A DNA stretch of 64,000 nt, taken from NCBI GenBank assembly GCA_963169665.1, contig CAUJET010000142.1, positions 1 through 64,000 on the forward strand. Direction: 5' to 3'. Both the position numbers and the translations under genes were made by a program. Positions within the stretch are counted from its first letter, which is position 1. Each line of letters starts with the position of its first letter. This DNA comes from Actinomycetota bacterium (lineage in GTDB: Bacteria; Actinomycetota; Acidimicrobiia; Acidimicrobiales; Ilumatobacteraceae). Below the pieces are notes generated by a model. The model had not been told where the DNA came from. It did not search any database and was given only the letters and a program-made list of their open reading frames with translations. Positions 22,643-32,027 of this stretch are shown piece by piece.

Positions 22643-25639
22643 GTGAAGCAGCGGGCAGTGGTGTGGGTGGTGGTGGCGGCTGCGGTCGCGGCCAGTGCCA
22701 CGTATGCATGGCGCACGAAGGTGCCCTTCGAGCAGGCCCAGCGATGGCTCGTGCTGCCAGCGTTGGCGGCCACGGTGGCCGCCCTGTGGGGTTCCCGCCT
22801 GCGCGGCGACGGCGACCGGGTGGCGTGGTTGGCCATCGCCGGCTCGTGTGCGATGACCACGGCCTCGTACGTGCTGACCTTCGCCGACGCGACCTTCGAC
22901 GCTGTCACCCTCGACGGGCTCGCCGGCCTGCTCCGTGCCCCGGATCGGACCCTGATCGCCCTCGGGCTGATCTCGATGATCGCCGAGCGCTCCCCCATCC
23001 GCGAGCGCTACTTGGCGATCGAGGCCACCATCGTTTCACTCACCGCCACCTTGGTGATGTGGGTGTTCCTGATCGAACCGGCGCTCGGACGCTCCACGCT
23101 CACCGACGCCGACCGCATGCTGTCGCTGGCACTTCCCGCCTCCGACCTGGTGCTCGTCGCCCTCGCCGCCCGCCTGTCGCTCGGCTACCAGGCACGCAAC
23201 CGCTCGTTCTCGATCCTGCTCGTCGGCCTCGTGGCCCGACTGCTCGCCAACATCCTCAGCTACTGGTCGTACATGGCCGACGGGGTGAAGGGCGGGCCGA
23301 CGATCCACGCGCTCACCGCGATCTCGCTGTTGCTGTTCGCCGTGGCTGCGCTCGATCGCACCGGGGCCCAGCGGCCGGTGGTCGCCCAGCACTCGGTGCA
23401 ACTCGATCGCCTGCGGCTCACCACCATCGCCCTGTGCGCCCTCACGCCGCAGGCCGTGCTCATCTCGCTCATCGTCTCCGACGACGCACCTCGGTCCACC
23501 GTGCTGTTCGCCGGTGTCGTCACTGCTCTGGTGACGATGCTCGCTCTCACGCGTCTCTGGGGCCTCGCGCTCAGCGTGCGCGACCTCACCGAGCGGCGCG
23601 GTAGAGACCGCCTGGCCTCGTTGGTCGAGCGGTCGTCGGACATCGTCGTGCTCGTCGACGCCAACCACCGCATCTCGTACACGAGCGGCGCCGTCGCGAC
23701 GGTGCTCGGGGTCGACTCGCAGGACTGGGTCGGCAGACGGCTCCACGACCTCGAGCTGACACCGCTGGTGGACACGTGGCCGGAGGTCGCCGACCGGATC
23801 CTCACCCAGTTGCCCGACGGCACGCTGACGGTGGAGGCGACCGCCCACCATTCGAGCGGGACGCCCCGCCTGCTCGAGATGACGGCAGTGAACCTCGTGC
23901 AGAACGTCGCCGTCGCCGGTGTGGTGATCACGATGCGCGACGTGACCGCGACCCATTCGCTGCAGCGCCAGCTCAGCTTCCGGGCCGACCACGACGAGCT
24001 CACCGGCCTCGCCAACCGGGCCCAGTTCCTGTCCCGGCTCACCCGCGAACTCGCCGGCCATCAGCGACCGGTCGTGATGTTCATGGACCTCGACGACTTC
24101 AAGGTCATCAACGACACCATGGGCCACGAGGCGGGCGACGTGCTGCTGCGCACGATCGCCGAGCGCCTCGCCCGGCGCATCCCCGCCACCTCCGGCCTCG
24201 TCGCCCGCCTCGGCGGCGACGAGTTCGCTGCGCTGCTGCCCGTCGCCACGACGGCCCAGGCGGCCGCACTCGCCGCCGGCTTCCTGGCCGACCTCCGCGA
24301 GCCCGTGGTGCTCAGCCAGTTCCACACCGTCGCCGCCTCGTGCAGCGTGGGCATCGCCCAGCCCGAGGAGGGCGAGAACGCCTCGGCGGTGCTGCGCAAC
24401 GCCGACTTCGCGATGTACCGGGCCAAGCGGCGTGGGAAGAGCTTCATCGAGGTCTTCGACGCCGAGCTGGAACACGAGATCGCCCGCACCGAGGAGTACC
24501 GACGAGACCTCGTGTCGGCGCTCGGCCGCGACCAGTTCGCCCTCGTGTACCAGCCGATCGTGCGCGTGCGCGACGGACGGCTCGTGGGCGCGGAGGCCCT
24601 GATCCGCTGGAACCACCACGTCTACGGTGCCGTCGCGCCGGGCGACTTCGTCGAGATCGCCGAGCAGACCGGCGTCATCATCCCGATCGGATGGTGGTCG
24701 ATTCGGCAGGCGTGCCTCACCGCCGCCGGCTGGCTCGACGACTCCCTCTTCGTCACCGTCAACGTGTCGGGCAGCGCGCTGCGCGGCGCGTCGATCGTCG
24801 ACCACGTGCGTCAAGCGCTGGAGGAGAGTGGCCTGGCGCCGCACCGCCTGGTGCTCGAGATCACCGAGTCGATGCTGATCGACGATCCCGACGGCGTAGC
24901 CGAGGAACTGGTGGGGGTTCGGGCCATGGGCGTGCGTGTCGCGCTCGACGACTTCGGCACCGGATACAGCTCGCTCGCCTACGTGCAGCGGCTGCCGCTC
25001 GACATCATCAAGATCGACCGCGAGTTCGTCCAGTCGCTCGGCCGTCAGGCCGACGACGCGCTCACCCGCACCATCGTGACGATGGCCCACAACCTCGGCC
25101 TGGAGACCATCGGTGAGGGCGTGGAGGAAGAGTCGCAGGTGATCGGTCTCGCAGAGATGGGCTGCGACTACACCCAGGGTTTCCTGTTCTCCGAACCGCT
25201 GACCGCGTCGTCGATGGCGGCGATGCTCGAGGACCTGGCCGAGCGCGACCATGTCCGCCGACCGGTCGACGTGGTGATCGCCGTCGATGTCGCCCCGGCG
25301 CCCATCGAGATCGCCGCGCCCACCACCACTGCCTTCGCGGCACCGCCGTCGGGCAGCCCGGTCGTCGCGGCCCCACTGGCCACGTCGCGCCGCGCCGTGC
25401 GGTCGATCGCGGCACCAGCACCAGCACCGGCGCCAGCGCCGGCGCCGGTGGCATCGACCGCGTTCGCCGCTCCGGCGCAGCCCGCATCGCTCGCGCCGGC
25501 AGCACCTGGCTCAGCGCCGTCAGCGCCGTTGCCGCAGGCGCGGCGCCGCACCGGCCACGACGAGCAGCTCGCTCGTCTGCTCCGGCCGCTCATCTCGACC
25601 GGCAGCAGCGACGACACCGACGCCCGTCACGACGCCTGA
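22643..25639 (+). CDS. Membrane PAS-GGDEF-EAL bifunctional c-di-GMP protein
   Basis: A 998-residue protein. About eight N-terminal membrane helices (to residue ~310) act as a sensor of MASE-like type, then a PAS domain (~325-430), GGDEF (motif at ~524) and EAL (motif at ~651). GGDEF is intact, and the EAL residues needed for catalysis are visible: EALIRW, LEITES, ALDDFGTGYSS, KIDREF and EGVEE, so both synthesis and hydrolysis of c-di-GMP are possible. No RxxD inhibitory site precedes GGDEF. An unusual ~125-residue Ala/Pro-rich tail follows EAL and ends in a basic, helical segment. GTG start at 22643 has no close SD. Convergent with the pair-3 membrane protein. Confidence 0.87.
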   Translation: MKQRAVVWVVVAAAVAASATYAWRTKVPFEQAQRWLVLPALAATVAALWGSRLRGDGDRVAWLAIAGSCAMTTASYVLTFADATFDAVTLDGLAGLLRAPDRTLIALGLISMIAERSPIRERYLAIEATIVSLTATLVMWVFLIEPALGRSTLTDADRMLSLALPASDLVLVALAARLSLGYQARNRSFSILLVGLVARLLANILSYWSYMADGVKGGPTIHALTAISLLLFAVAALDRTGAQRPVVAQHSVQLDRLRLTTIALCALTPQAVLISLIVSDDAPRSTVLFAGVVTALVTMLALTRLWGLALSVRDLTERRGRDRLASLVERSSDIVVLVDANHRISYTSGAVATVLGVDSQDWVGRRLHDLELTPLVDTWPEVADRILTQLPDGTLTVEATAHHSSGTPRLLEMTAVNLVQNVAVAGVVITMRDVTATHSLQRQLSFRADHDELTGLANRAQFLSRLTRELAGHQRPVVMFMDLDDFKVINDTMGHEAGDVLLRTIAERLARRIPATSGLVARLGGDEFAALLPVATTAQAAALAAGFLADLREPVVLSQFHTVAASCSVGIAQPEEGENASAVLRNADFAMYRAKRRGKSFIEVFDAELEHEIARTEEYRRDLVSALGRDQFALVYQPIVRVRDGRLVGAEALIRWNHHVYGAVAPGDFVEIAEQTGVIIPIGWWSIRQACLTAAGWLDDSLFVTVNVSGSALRGASIVDHVRQALEESGLAPHRLVLEITESMLIDDPDGVAEELVGVRAMGVRVALDDFGTGYSSLAYVQRLPLDIIKIDREFVQSLGRQADDALTRTIVTMAHNLGLETIGEGVEEESQVIGLAEMGCDYTQGFLFSEPLTASSMAAMLEDLAERDHVRRPVDVVIAVDVAPAPIEIAAPTTTAFAAPPSGSPVVAAPLATSRRAVRSIAAPAPAPAPAPAPVASTAFAAPAQPASLAPAAPGSAPSAPLPQARRRTGHDEQLARLLRPLISTGSSDDTDARHDA
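25412..25447 (+). repeat. Six tandem GCNCCN units encoding an Ala-Pro run
   Basis: Six consecutive GC(A/G)CC(A/G) hexamers encode (Ala-Pro)6 in the C-terminal tail of the GGDEF-EAL protein. Slippage here would change tail length by whole Ala-Pro units without shifting the frame. Confidence 0.7.
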
Positions 25640-25666
25640 GGAGAACGGCCGGCGGCGACCGGCGGT

Positions 25667-25699
25667 CGAGCCGCGATGCGCCCGTCACGCGGCGGCTCG
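25667..25699. terminator. Hairpin between convergent genes
   Basis: CGAGCCGC and GCGGCTCG flank a 17-base loop in the 75-bp gap between the GGDEF-EAL gene and the pair-3 membrane protein. Possible bidirectional terminator; no T-tract. Confidence 0.4.
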
Positions 25700-25714
25700 G
25701 AGATCAGCTCGTCG

Positions 25715-27763
25715 TCATGGGGCGACGGTCGACGCCGGCACCTCGACGTCGTCGACGGCCTGCTCGTCGGTCATCGGGGTCTGCTCGAACTCGGTGAAGG
25801 AGGAGTCGGAGAACACCTGACCGGTGGCGCACGCTCGCACGGCCGCGAGGTCGAGCTCGGCCTCGATGTCGGTCACGGTGCTGCCGTCGCTGACGACCAG
25901 CAGTCCGCACTCGGCTGACAACGAGGAGACGTCGGCGCCGATCAGCATCGACCGCAGCGACTGCCGATCAGCGCCCAGCACGTACCACGCGACCGGGCTG
26001 TCGAGCAGCGAGCCGCTCGACCGCACCGAGGCCAGCAGATCGGTGACCACGGAGGCGACCGTGCCGACTGGCGACACGTACCAGCGACCGTCGACCTCGA
26101 CCACCTCGATCGTCGGCAGCGACGTGAGACCCGATGTACTGAACAGGCTGAGCACGCTCAGGCCGCTCGTGACGGGAGCGCACGACCGCCACGACCCGTC
26201 GGCCAGGCGTTCGTAGCCGATGGCCTCGCCGTACGAGGACACCGAACCGACGGCCTCGCCGCTCGAGTCGACCACGACGTCGGTGCCGACCGACGTGTCA
26301 CCCTCGGTCGGTGCGGGAGGATCCGTGGCGGACGTCCCGGTGTCGACGGCGTCACCGGCGACCTCGGTGGCGACGGTGACACCGCCACCCCCGGACGCGA
26401 CGACCTCGACCGGGCCGAAGATCGTGACGGCGCCCTCGCCGCTCCAGGTGGTGCAGCCGCTGCTGCGGACGATCTGCAGCGCATCGGGACCGTCGGAGAC
26501 CGGGGCCTCCGGCAGCGGGATGATGGTGCCGTCGGCATCCTCGGACGTCGAGTTGAAGTTGCCGTCCGGGTAGACGAAGTCCGTGGTGAACGACAGGTCG
26601 GCCGCCGTGGCAGGCAAGGCGACCCCGGCATCGAGCACCGCCATGCCCATACCGTCGTACGAGTACACGATCGTGGGGACCGTCGGGTCGTAGTAGCCGT
26701 AGGAGGCCGGTTCGGGGACCGTGCCACTGATGACGAAGTCCTCGGCGACGATCGACCGGCGATCGCCCACGCCCTCCACCGAATACGCGGCGCTCGTCAG
26801 CTCGAGCGAGTAGCCGTCGCTGCGCCAGCCGGCGACGTCGTCGCCCGCAGCGTCGATGAGCAGCGGCGCATAGCGCAGCACGGCGTCGCCCTCACCCGGC
26901 GCCGCCGAGGAGAGGACGCCGGCGACGTCGAGCGACACCAGGTTCGAGTAGAACTCGTCGGCCGCCGCCTCGGGGCTGTCGGCGCCCACAGCGGTCAACG
27001 GCGCCGCCGGCAGCTCGAGGCCGGATGCCTGACGGGCGTATTCGGCCACGGTGTAGCTCACACTCACGTACCAGCGGCCGTCACGCTCGACGGTGGCGAG
27101 CTGGAGGGGGTCGTCGAGTTCGGCGAACGAGGCGTCGGCCGTGGTGACGGCCAGCTCGCTCGCCAGGGCCTCCCGGAGGTCGGCACCCAGCGGGAACGCC
27201 GCGGGGTCGAACGTCCACGACGCCGAGCCACCGGCGAAGGTGACGACGGCGAGACCGTCGTCCAACGACTCGGTGACGAGGTCGAGATCCGCGAACGCCA
27301 CATCGAGTCCTTCGAGGCCGTCGAGGCTGAAGCCCTCGCTGACCAGGTCGGCCTCCACGGCATCGGCACGTCCACGTTCGGTGGCCTGGCGGGCGGCCGG
27401 CACCTCGGCCGGGTCGAGTGCGTCGATCATGCCCAGGATGTCCTCGTCGGCCGTGGCGGCGACGAAGTCGCGCACCGCGTCCTCGGGCGAGGCCGCACCG
27501 GCGGTGCCGGCACCGCTGAGCGCGACCGTGGTGAAGCCGATGGCCCCGGCGAGCGCGGCGATGGTGGCGCCGATGCCGGCGGTGCGGCGGTGGCGGCCCT
27601 CACGGCGGGCACGGGGGCGCGCATGGTGCTCGACGCGGATCTCGTCGAGGCTGCGCACCGTGGTGGGCGCGTGGTCGGCGAGCTGGTGGAGGCGCTGTCG
27701 CAGCAGCAGCTCGAAGCCGTCGTCGGGCTGAGGCGACCGAGGATCGTGGGTGGGGTCAGTCAT
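25715..27763 (-). CDS. Single-pass membrane protein, putative anti-sigma/sensor, pair 3
   Basis: A 682-residue protein with a ~60-residue basic cytoplasmic segment, one membrane helix (about 62-83) and a very acidic exported region of ~590 residues. The exported part contains two similar segments around DGRWYVSVSYTVA and DGRWYVSPVGTVA, suggesting duplicated domains of the kind that average ~150-200 residues. A Gly/Val/Thr-rich linker with a DPPAPTEGDTS stretch separates them. No zinc anti-sigma motif. Its start overlaps the sigma gene stop by 8 bp. Likely the membrane partner of that sigma factor; ligand unknown. Confidence 0.7.
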   Translation of the reverse strand: MTDPTHDPRSPQPDDGFELLLRQRLHQLADHAPTTVRSLDEIRVEHHARPRARREGRHRRTAGIGATIAALAGAIGFTTVALSGAGTAGAASPEDAVRDFVAATADEDILGMIDALDPAEVPAARQATERGRADAVEADLVSEGFSLDGLEGLDVAFADLDLVTESLDDGLAVVTFAGGSASWTFDPAAFPLGADLREALASELAVTTADASFAELDDPLQLATVERDGRWYVSVSYTVAEYARQASGLELPAAPLTAVGADSPEAAADEFYSNLVSLDVAGVLSSAAPGEGDAVLRYAPLLIDAAGDDVAGWRSDGYSLELTSAAYSVEGVGDRRSIVAEDFVISGTVPEPASYGYYDPTVPTIVYSYDGMGMAVLDAGVALPATAADLSFTTDFVYPDGNFNSTSEDADGTIIPLPEAPVSDGPDALQIVRSSGCTTWSGEGAVTIFGPVEVVASGGGGVTVATEVAGDAVDTGTSATDPPAPTEGDTSVGTDVVVDSSGEAVGSVSSYGEAIGYERLADGSWRSCAPVTSGLSVLSLFSTSGLTSLPTIEVVEVDGRWYVSPVGTVASVVTDLLASVRSSGSLLDSPVAWYVLGADRQSLRSMLIGADVSSLSAECGLLVVSDGSTVTDIEAELDLAAVRACATGQVFSDSSFTEFEQTPMTDEQAVDDVEVPASTVAP

Positions 27764-28265
27764 GTGTCGTCACCTTCCTACCGGGTTCGGATGACGGAGC
27801 GGAACGTTCGGGATCGGCGATGCGCGTGCGCAGGTCGGCGAGCCCGCGATGGACGAGGGTGCGTACCGTGGTGGGGCGGCAGTCGAGGATGCCGGCGATC
27901 TCGGCCTCGGGCAGGTCGCACAAGTAGCGCAAGACGATCGCCGTGCGCTGTCGTACCGGGAGTTCGGCCAGTGCGTCGCGCAGCTCGGTCAGGCCGGTGT
28001 CGAGCACGATCTCGCTCGGCCGATCGGGTCGGGGGGCGCGCTTCAAACGTCGATGGATGGACCGGCACTGGTTGACGACGGCCACGCGCAGGTAGGCGGC
28101 GGGGTTGTCGAGTTCGGCGATGCGTGGTCCGACGCGGCAGAAGACGTCGTGGACGACGTCCTCGGCCGCAGCTCCCGAGCCGGTGAGCACGTAGGCGACG
28201 CGCAGGAGGTCGCGGTACGCCGTGGCGTACACACCTTCGGCGCCGGCCCAACTCACCCGTTCCAC
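27756..28265 (-). CDS. ECF sigma factor, pair 3
   Basis: A 169-residue ECF sigma factor with region 2 (YRDLLRVAYVLTGSGAAAEDVVHDVFCRV) and region 4 (LPVRQRTAIVLRYLCDLPEAEIAGILDCRPTTVRTLVHRGLADL). A GGGAGG sequence sits 8 bases upstream of a GTG three codons into the frame; the GTG at 28265 or the one nine bases later are both reasonable, and the track's 28340 start lacks a spaced SD. It overlaps its membrane partner by 8 bp. Of the four sigma factors in the window it is the least like the others in region 2. Confidence 0.82.
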   Translation of the reverse strand: MERVSWAGAEGVYATAYRDLLRVAYVLTGSGAAAEDVVHDVFCRVGPRIAELDNPAAYLRVAVVNQCRSIHRRLKRAPRPDRPSEIVLDTGLTELRDALAELPVRQRTAIVLRYLCDLPEAEIAGILDCRPTTVRTLVHRGLADLRTRIADPERSAPSSEPGRKVTTHD

Positions 28266-28400
28266 CGACGTCACCTCCCTCGAGTCGTTCACGTTCGCGA
28301 TCCCGGCCATGGAGCCGGATCCGGCCATGGCGATGTTCATACCTCTCTCACGCCCGACGGGCGCGAACCGTTGCGCGACCGTCCGGATTTCCTCGCGACG

Positions 28401-28429
28401 GGCCTGCGGGGCTGCGGGCCCCGCAGGCC
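28401..28429 (-). terminator. Strong 11-bp stem hairpin after the SGNH gene
   Basis: GGCCTGCGGGG-CTGCGGG-CCCCGCAGGCC, a perfect 11-bp stem with a 7-base loop, 15 bp downstream of the minus-strand SGNH gene stop. It lacks a U-run, which is common for actinobacterial terminators. Confidence 0.65.
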
Positions 28430-28443
28430 GACCGATCGACGAT

Positions 28444-30168
28444 TCAGGATCGTGTGTCGAACAGGCGCGTCGGCGTCAGGCCGTCGAAGGCACCCCGCAT
28501 CCACCCGAAGACGTCGACGACGACGTCGGTGGGCGCCGAGCTGAACACGCACACCGTGCCGGCGTCGCCGGGGGCGACGATCACGAGGTTCGCCCGGTTC
28601 ACGCCCGGGCGGACGTTGAGGTTCGACACCGTCGGCCGAGCGGTCCCGCACGGGAAGACCGTGAGGAACCCGGTGCCGCCCGGGTCGGCCGACGTCAGGT
28701 TCAGCACCACCCCGGAGGCATCCGCCGGCACCCCGGCCGTCCCCGCGACACGCACCGCCACCGTGCTCCCGCCAGTCAGGCGCTCGTTCCCCGGGCTGCG
28801 CGTGTCGAGCACCCGTGTGGCATCGATGACGTCCATGTCGGCCGACGACGTGAACGAGCCGCTGAGATCGACGAGGAGGTGCGTGTCCACGTTCGACACC
28901 ACGCACACGTGGCCGTCGGCGTCGGGTCGGGTGATCACGAGGTTCGGTGCCGTCGCCCCTGCGCCGACGTTCACGTTCGACGTGGTGCCGAGTGGCCGGT
29001 CGCACGGCCCGACGCTCACGAAGCCAGCTGCTGCAGCATCGGTCGCGGTGACCGACAGAGCGACCGACCGAGCGCCGACCGGGACGCCGGCAGCCGACCC
29101 GACGTCGACCACCAACGGCGTACCGGCTCGCTGACGGACAGCTCCCGCAGGCTCTCGGGTGTCGGCGAGACGAACCGGGGTGACCGGGACGAAGCCCCTC
29201 CCCGCCGGGAACGAGCCGGTCACGTCGACGACGACGTTGGTGCGTTCACTGTTGGCGACACAGACGCTCCCGTCGTCGCCCACGGGCACGATCGCCGCTG
29301 CGGCGACCACCTGGTCACGCACGAAGTTCGCGTTGCTCGCCACCGGCTGGCTGACGCCGCACCCGAACGCGGTGAGGAAGCCGGCGGCCCGCGGGTTCGC
29401 GACGGTGAGGTTGACGGCCACCGCGGCAGCGTCGGCGGGGATGCCGTTCACCCCGCGCACCGGCACGCGGCTGGTCGCGCTGCGGGCCGGCAGGTTCGCG
29501 GTCGCGAGCACGGTGTCGCGCACCAGCTCGCTGTACACGCGTGCGCCGACGGAGTTCAGGTGGATCGCGTCGTAGGTGATGTCGGATCGATCGGCGGCGG
29601 CGGTCCACGGCACCAGGATCAGATCGGGGTGGCGTTGGAGCGCGGCCTCGAGACGGCGGTTCACCTCGGGGAAGTACCAGAAGTAGGGCTGTACCTGTCG
29701 CCACGCCGACGGCGTGACGAACTCGGGCTTCACCTCGCGCAGCGTCACCCAGTAGATCCGCTTCACGCCCGCCTCGCGGAGCGCTCCGATGATCGAATCG
29801 ACCGAGCGGTCGAACCGCGGGGCATCCCAGTACGGGTAGTTGTGGCCGCCCGCCACGACTGCGATGTCGCCGAACACCGACGGGTCGGTCGCCATACGGG
29901 CGCGGACGTGCTTGGACTCCAACTGCTCGACGAACAGTGCGGGTGTGCCGTCGACGGTGACCTGCCAATCGGGTCCGAACGCGACCGGCATCGCCGACTT
30001 CGCGCCGAGACCGACCGATTCGGTGACCATGTAGACCCGTCGTTCGGGCGGCACGGCCTCGGTTCGTGCCGGCGCCGAGTCGGCGCCGACGACCATCGGA
30101 TGCGGGATCGCGAGCAGCGATGCGGCGGCGGCGACCGCGACGCCGAGGGCGAAGCGGGCCCGCGTCAC
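28444..30168 (-). CDS. Secreted SGNH-hydrolase-like protein with three xxDTR repeats (downstream copy)
   Basis: A 574-residue exported protein with an N-terminal signal (ALGVAVAAAASLLAI). Residues ~45-235 form an SGNH-like domain: the nucleophile block is MVTESVGLGAK, with Thr-Glu in place of Gly-Asp but Ser51 kept; an Asn-containing AGGHNYPYW block and a catalytic DAIHLNSVGA block follow. Three ~110-residue beta-rich repeats complete the protein, each with paired cysteines (GFLTAFGCG ... GSVCVANS) and a closing LADTR/VLDTR/LFDTR. Probably a surface carbohydrate esterase or binding protein. Its GTG overlaps the upstream SGNH gene stop by 4 bp, so the two are co-translated. Confidence 0.8.
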   Translation of the reverse strand: MTRARFALGVAVAAAASLLAIPHPMVVGADSAPARTEAVPPERRVYMVTESVGLGAKSAMPVAFGPDWQVTVDGTPALFVEQLESKHVRARMATDPSVFGDIAVVAGGHNYPYWDAPRFDRSVDSIIGALREAGVKRIYWVTLREVKPEFVTPSAWRQVQPYFWYFPEVNRRLEAALQRHPDLILVPWTAAADRSDITYDAIHLNSVGARVYSELVRDTVLATANLPARSATSRVPVRGVNGIPADAAAVAVNLTVANPRAAGFLTAFGCGVSQPVASNANFVRDQVVAAAAIVPVGDDGSVCVANSERTNVVVDVTGSFPAGRGFVPVTPVRLADTREPAGAVRQRAGTPLVVDVGSAAGVPVGARSVALSVTATDAAAAGFVSVGPCDRPLGTTSNVNVGAGATAPNLVITRPDADGHVCVVSNVDTHLLVDLSGSFTSSADMDVIDATRVLDTRSPGNERLTGGSTVAVRVAGTAGVPADASGVVLNLTSADPGGTGFLTVFPCGTARPTVSNLNVRPGVNRANLVIVAPGDAGTVCVFSSAPTDVVVDVFGWMRGAFDGLTPTRLFDTRS

Positions 30169-31976
30169 GGCGCCCACCAACCGGTCGTGTCGAAGACCAC
30201 CTGTGTCGGCGCCGACGAACGCACGCAGAGCCGTCCCCCCGACGCCAGGCCCACCGTGATCGAGTTGGCGAGCACACCCTCCCGCGGCGCGTTCACGTTG
30301 GACGTCGGTGGCACCTCGCCGCATCCGAACGCCGTCAGGAACCCGGCGCCGGCGGGCGACACCATCGTCAGCGTCCCCGTGACCGCAGCGGCCGTGGGCG
30401 GCGCCACCCGGACGTCGGTGGTCTGCCCGCCGCCGTGCACCGGCGTCCATCCACCCGTGCCATCGCGAGTGTCGTAGGTGCGTGTGGGAACGGCCGGCGT
30501 GAACGCGAGCGCCGCAGTCGGCGAGAACAGGCCGGTGAGGTCGACCACGAGGTCGACATCTGCCTGCACGTTCGAGAACAGGCACACATCGCCACCGTCA
30601 CCGAGCGGCACGTAGGCAGCGCCGGCGACCGTTTCGCCGGGGCCGAAGTTGAGGTTCGACACCAATGGCACGCTGCCCCCGCACGGGTATGCCGTCACGA
30701 ACCCTCCCCTGGTCGCGCCCGTGGCGGTGAGGTTCAACGACGCGGCGGTCGCATCCGTGGTCGCACCGAGCGGTACGTCGAGGCGCAACACCGTCGGCCG
30801 GCCCGAGTCACGGGTGTCGGCCAGTCGATCGGGCGGCAGCGGCGTGAGACGCGACGCATCCGCCACGAACGCGCCCTGCAGGTCGACCACGACGTCGGCG
30901 GCCGCAGACGTGAACACGCAGAGCGTGCCGTCGGCGCTGAGCGGCAGCACCGCCAGCGCCCCTCGATTGGTGCGCGCCACATAGTTCGCACTCGACACGC
31001 TCGGCACCGTCGCAGCGCACGGATGACCGGTGAGGAAGCCCGCAGCGGCGGGATCGACGCCGGTGAGGTTCACCGCCACTGCGGTGGCACCAGCCGGCAC
31101 ACGGGTCGACAGGTCGATCACCACCTGTCCTCCGGCAGGCAGCCGCCCGCCGTCCACCTCGCGGGTGTCGAGCACACGCACGGGCTGGAGAGGCTCGTAC
31201 TCCCGTGCCGCTCCGCTGGCGACGGGAAGCACCGCATCGGTGCCGGTGCGCTCCCCCACGGCCATCTGAGCCGTGATGTCCTGCGCCATCAGCGCCGAGC
31301 GCCGCCGGTAGCTCGGTGCGTCGGGCAGGTGGATCGCGTCCCACGACAGCGGTACCGCGTTCGCCGCCTGCGCCGCCGGCCAGTCCCACACCTTCAGGTT
31401 CGGGCGTTCCGACGCGACGAGGTCGAGCGCACCGTTGTAGGCGTCGGCCTCTGCCTGCAGCGTGTAGAGGCGGGTGATCTTGCTCCACCACACGGTGGTG
31501 TCGGGGCCGGCTGCGTCGAGCACGTAGCGGATCGTGTCGGCGTTGCAGGTGAGGCTCGCCTTGCAGAAGCCGACGTCGTTGTTGCCGAGGTTCACGACCA
31601 GGTTCGGGGCGTCCCAACCCTCGGCCCGCCACCAGGTGAGCCAATTCGCCACCGAGAAGCGGCTCCCGCCCGGTTGGAAGTTGCCGGCGGTGTACCCGAG
31701 TCCGGCCCGGAACCGGATCGGCCCCCATCCCTGCGCTGCGAGCTGGGTGGGCAGCGACGGCTCGATCGCCGCGCCGACGAGCACGGAGTCGCCGATCACG
31801 GAGATCGCGCCGAGCGGTCCCGGCGTGTCGATCTGGAACGCGGCCTCACCCCCGGCGGCGTTCGCGGCGGGCGTCGCGCTCGTCGGCACCACGACGAGGG
31901 CTGCGGCCACGACCACGGCCAGCAGCAGCACACGAGCACACGCGAAAAGCTGCACGGACGGGCGTCGAAGGATCAC
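30165..31976 (-). CDS. Secreted SGNH hydrolase with three xxDTR repeats (upstream copy)
   Basis: A 603-residue exported protein. A basic N-terminus and long hydrophobic signal (ARVLLLAVVVAAALVVV) precede an SGNH domain with all blocks: SVIGDSVLVGAA (Ser64), a Gly block, NLGNNDVG and LSWDAIHLPD. Three repeats follow, matching those of the downstream gene: each has GFLTxxxC, a second Cys in GxLCVFTS and a vvvDlxGxF strand. Members are expected to deacylate or bind surface glycans. GTG at 31976 with TATCTT six bases upstream; the track continues the frame to 33998 antisense to the acyltransferase. Divergent from that acyltransferase by 51 bp. Confidence 0.85.
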   Translation of the reverse strand: MILRRPSVQLFACARVLLLAVVVAAALVVVPTSATPAANAAGGEAAFQIDTPGPLGAISVIGDSVLVGAAIEPSLPTQLAAQGWGPIRFRAGLGYTAGNFQPGGSRFSVANWLTWWRAEGWDAPNLVVNLGNNDVGFCKASLTCNADTIRYVLDAAGPDTTVWWSKITRLYTLQAEADAYNGALDLVASERPNLKVWDWPAAQAANAVPLSWDAIHLPDAPSYRRRSALMAQDITAQMAVGERTGTDAVLPVASGAAREYEPLQPVRVLDTREVDGGRLPAGGQVVIDLSTRVPAGATAVAVNLTGVDPAAAGFLTGHPCAATVPSVSSANYVARTNRGALAVLPLSADGTLCVFTSAAADVVVDLQGAFVADASRLTPLPPDRLADTRDSGRPTVLRLDVPLGATTDATAASLNLTATGATRGGFVTAYPCGGSVPLVSNLNFGPGETVAGAAYVPLGDGGDVCLFSNVQADVDLVVDLTGLFSPTAALAFTPAVPTRTYDTRDGTGGWTPVHGGGQTTDVRVAPPTAAAVTGTLTMVSPAGAGFLTAFGCGEVPPTSNVNAPREGVLANSITVGLASGGRLCVRSSAPTQVVFDTTGWWAP

Positions 31977-31982
31977 AGGGCG

Positions 31983-31988
31983 AAGATA
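31983..31988 (-). promoter_or_regulatory. -10 hexamer TATCTT, 6 bp before GTG (leaderless)
   Basis: Minus strand TATCTT-CGCCCT-GTG. On the plus strand a TAGGAT hexamer lies 9 bases before the acyltransferase ATG, so two compact divergent promoters share this 51-bp gap. Confidence 0.55.
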
Positions 31989-32027
31989 GCCGGGGCGAGG
32001 GAGGCCGATCCGTAGGATGGCGACGGC

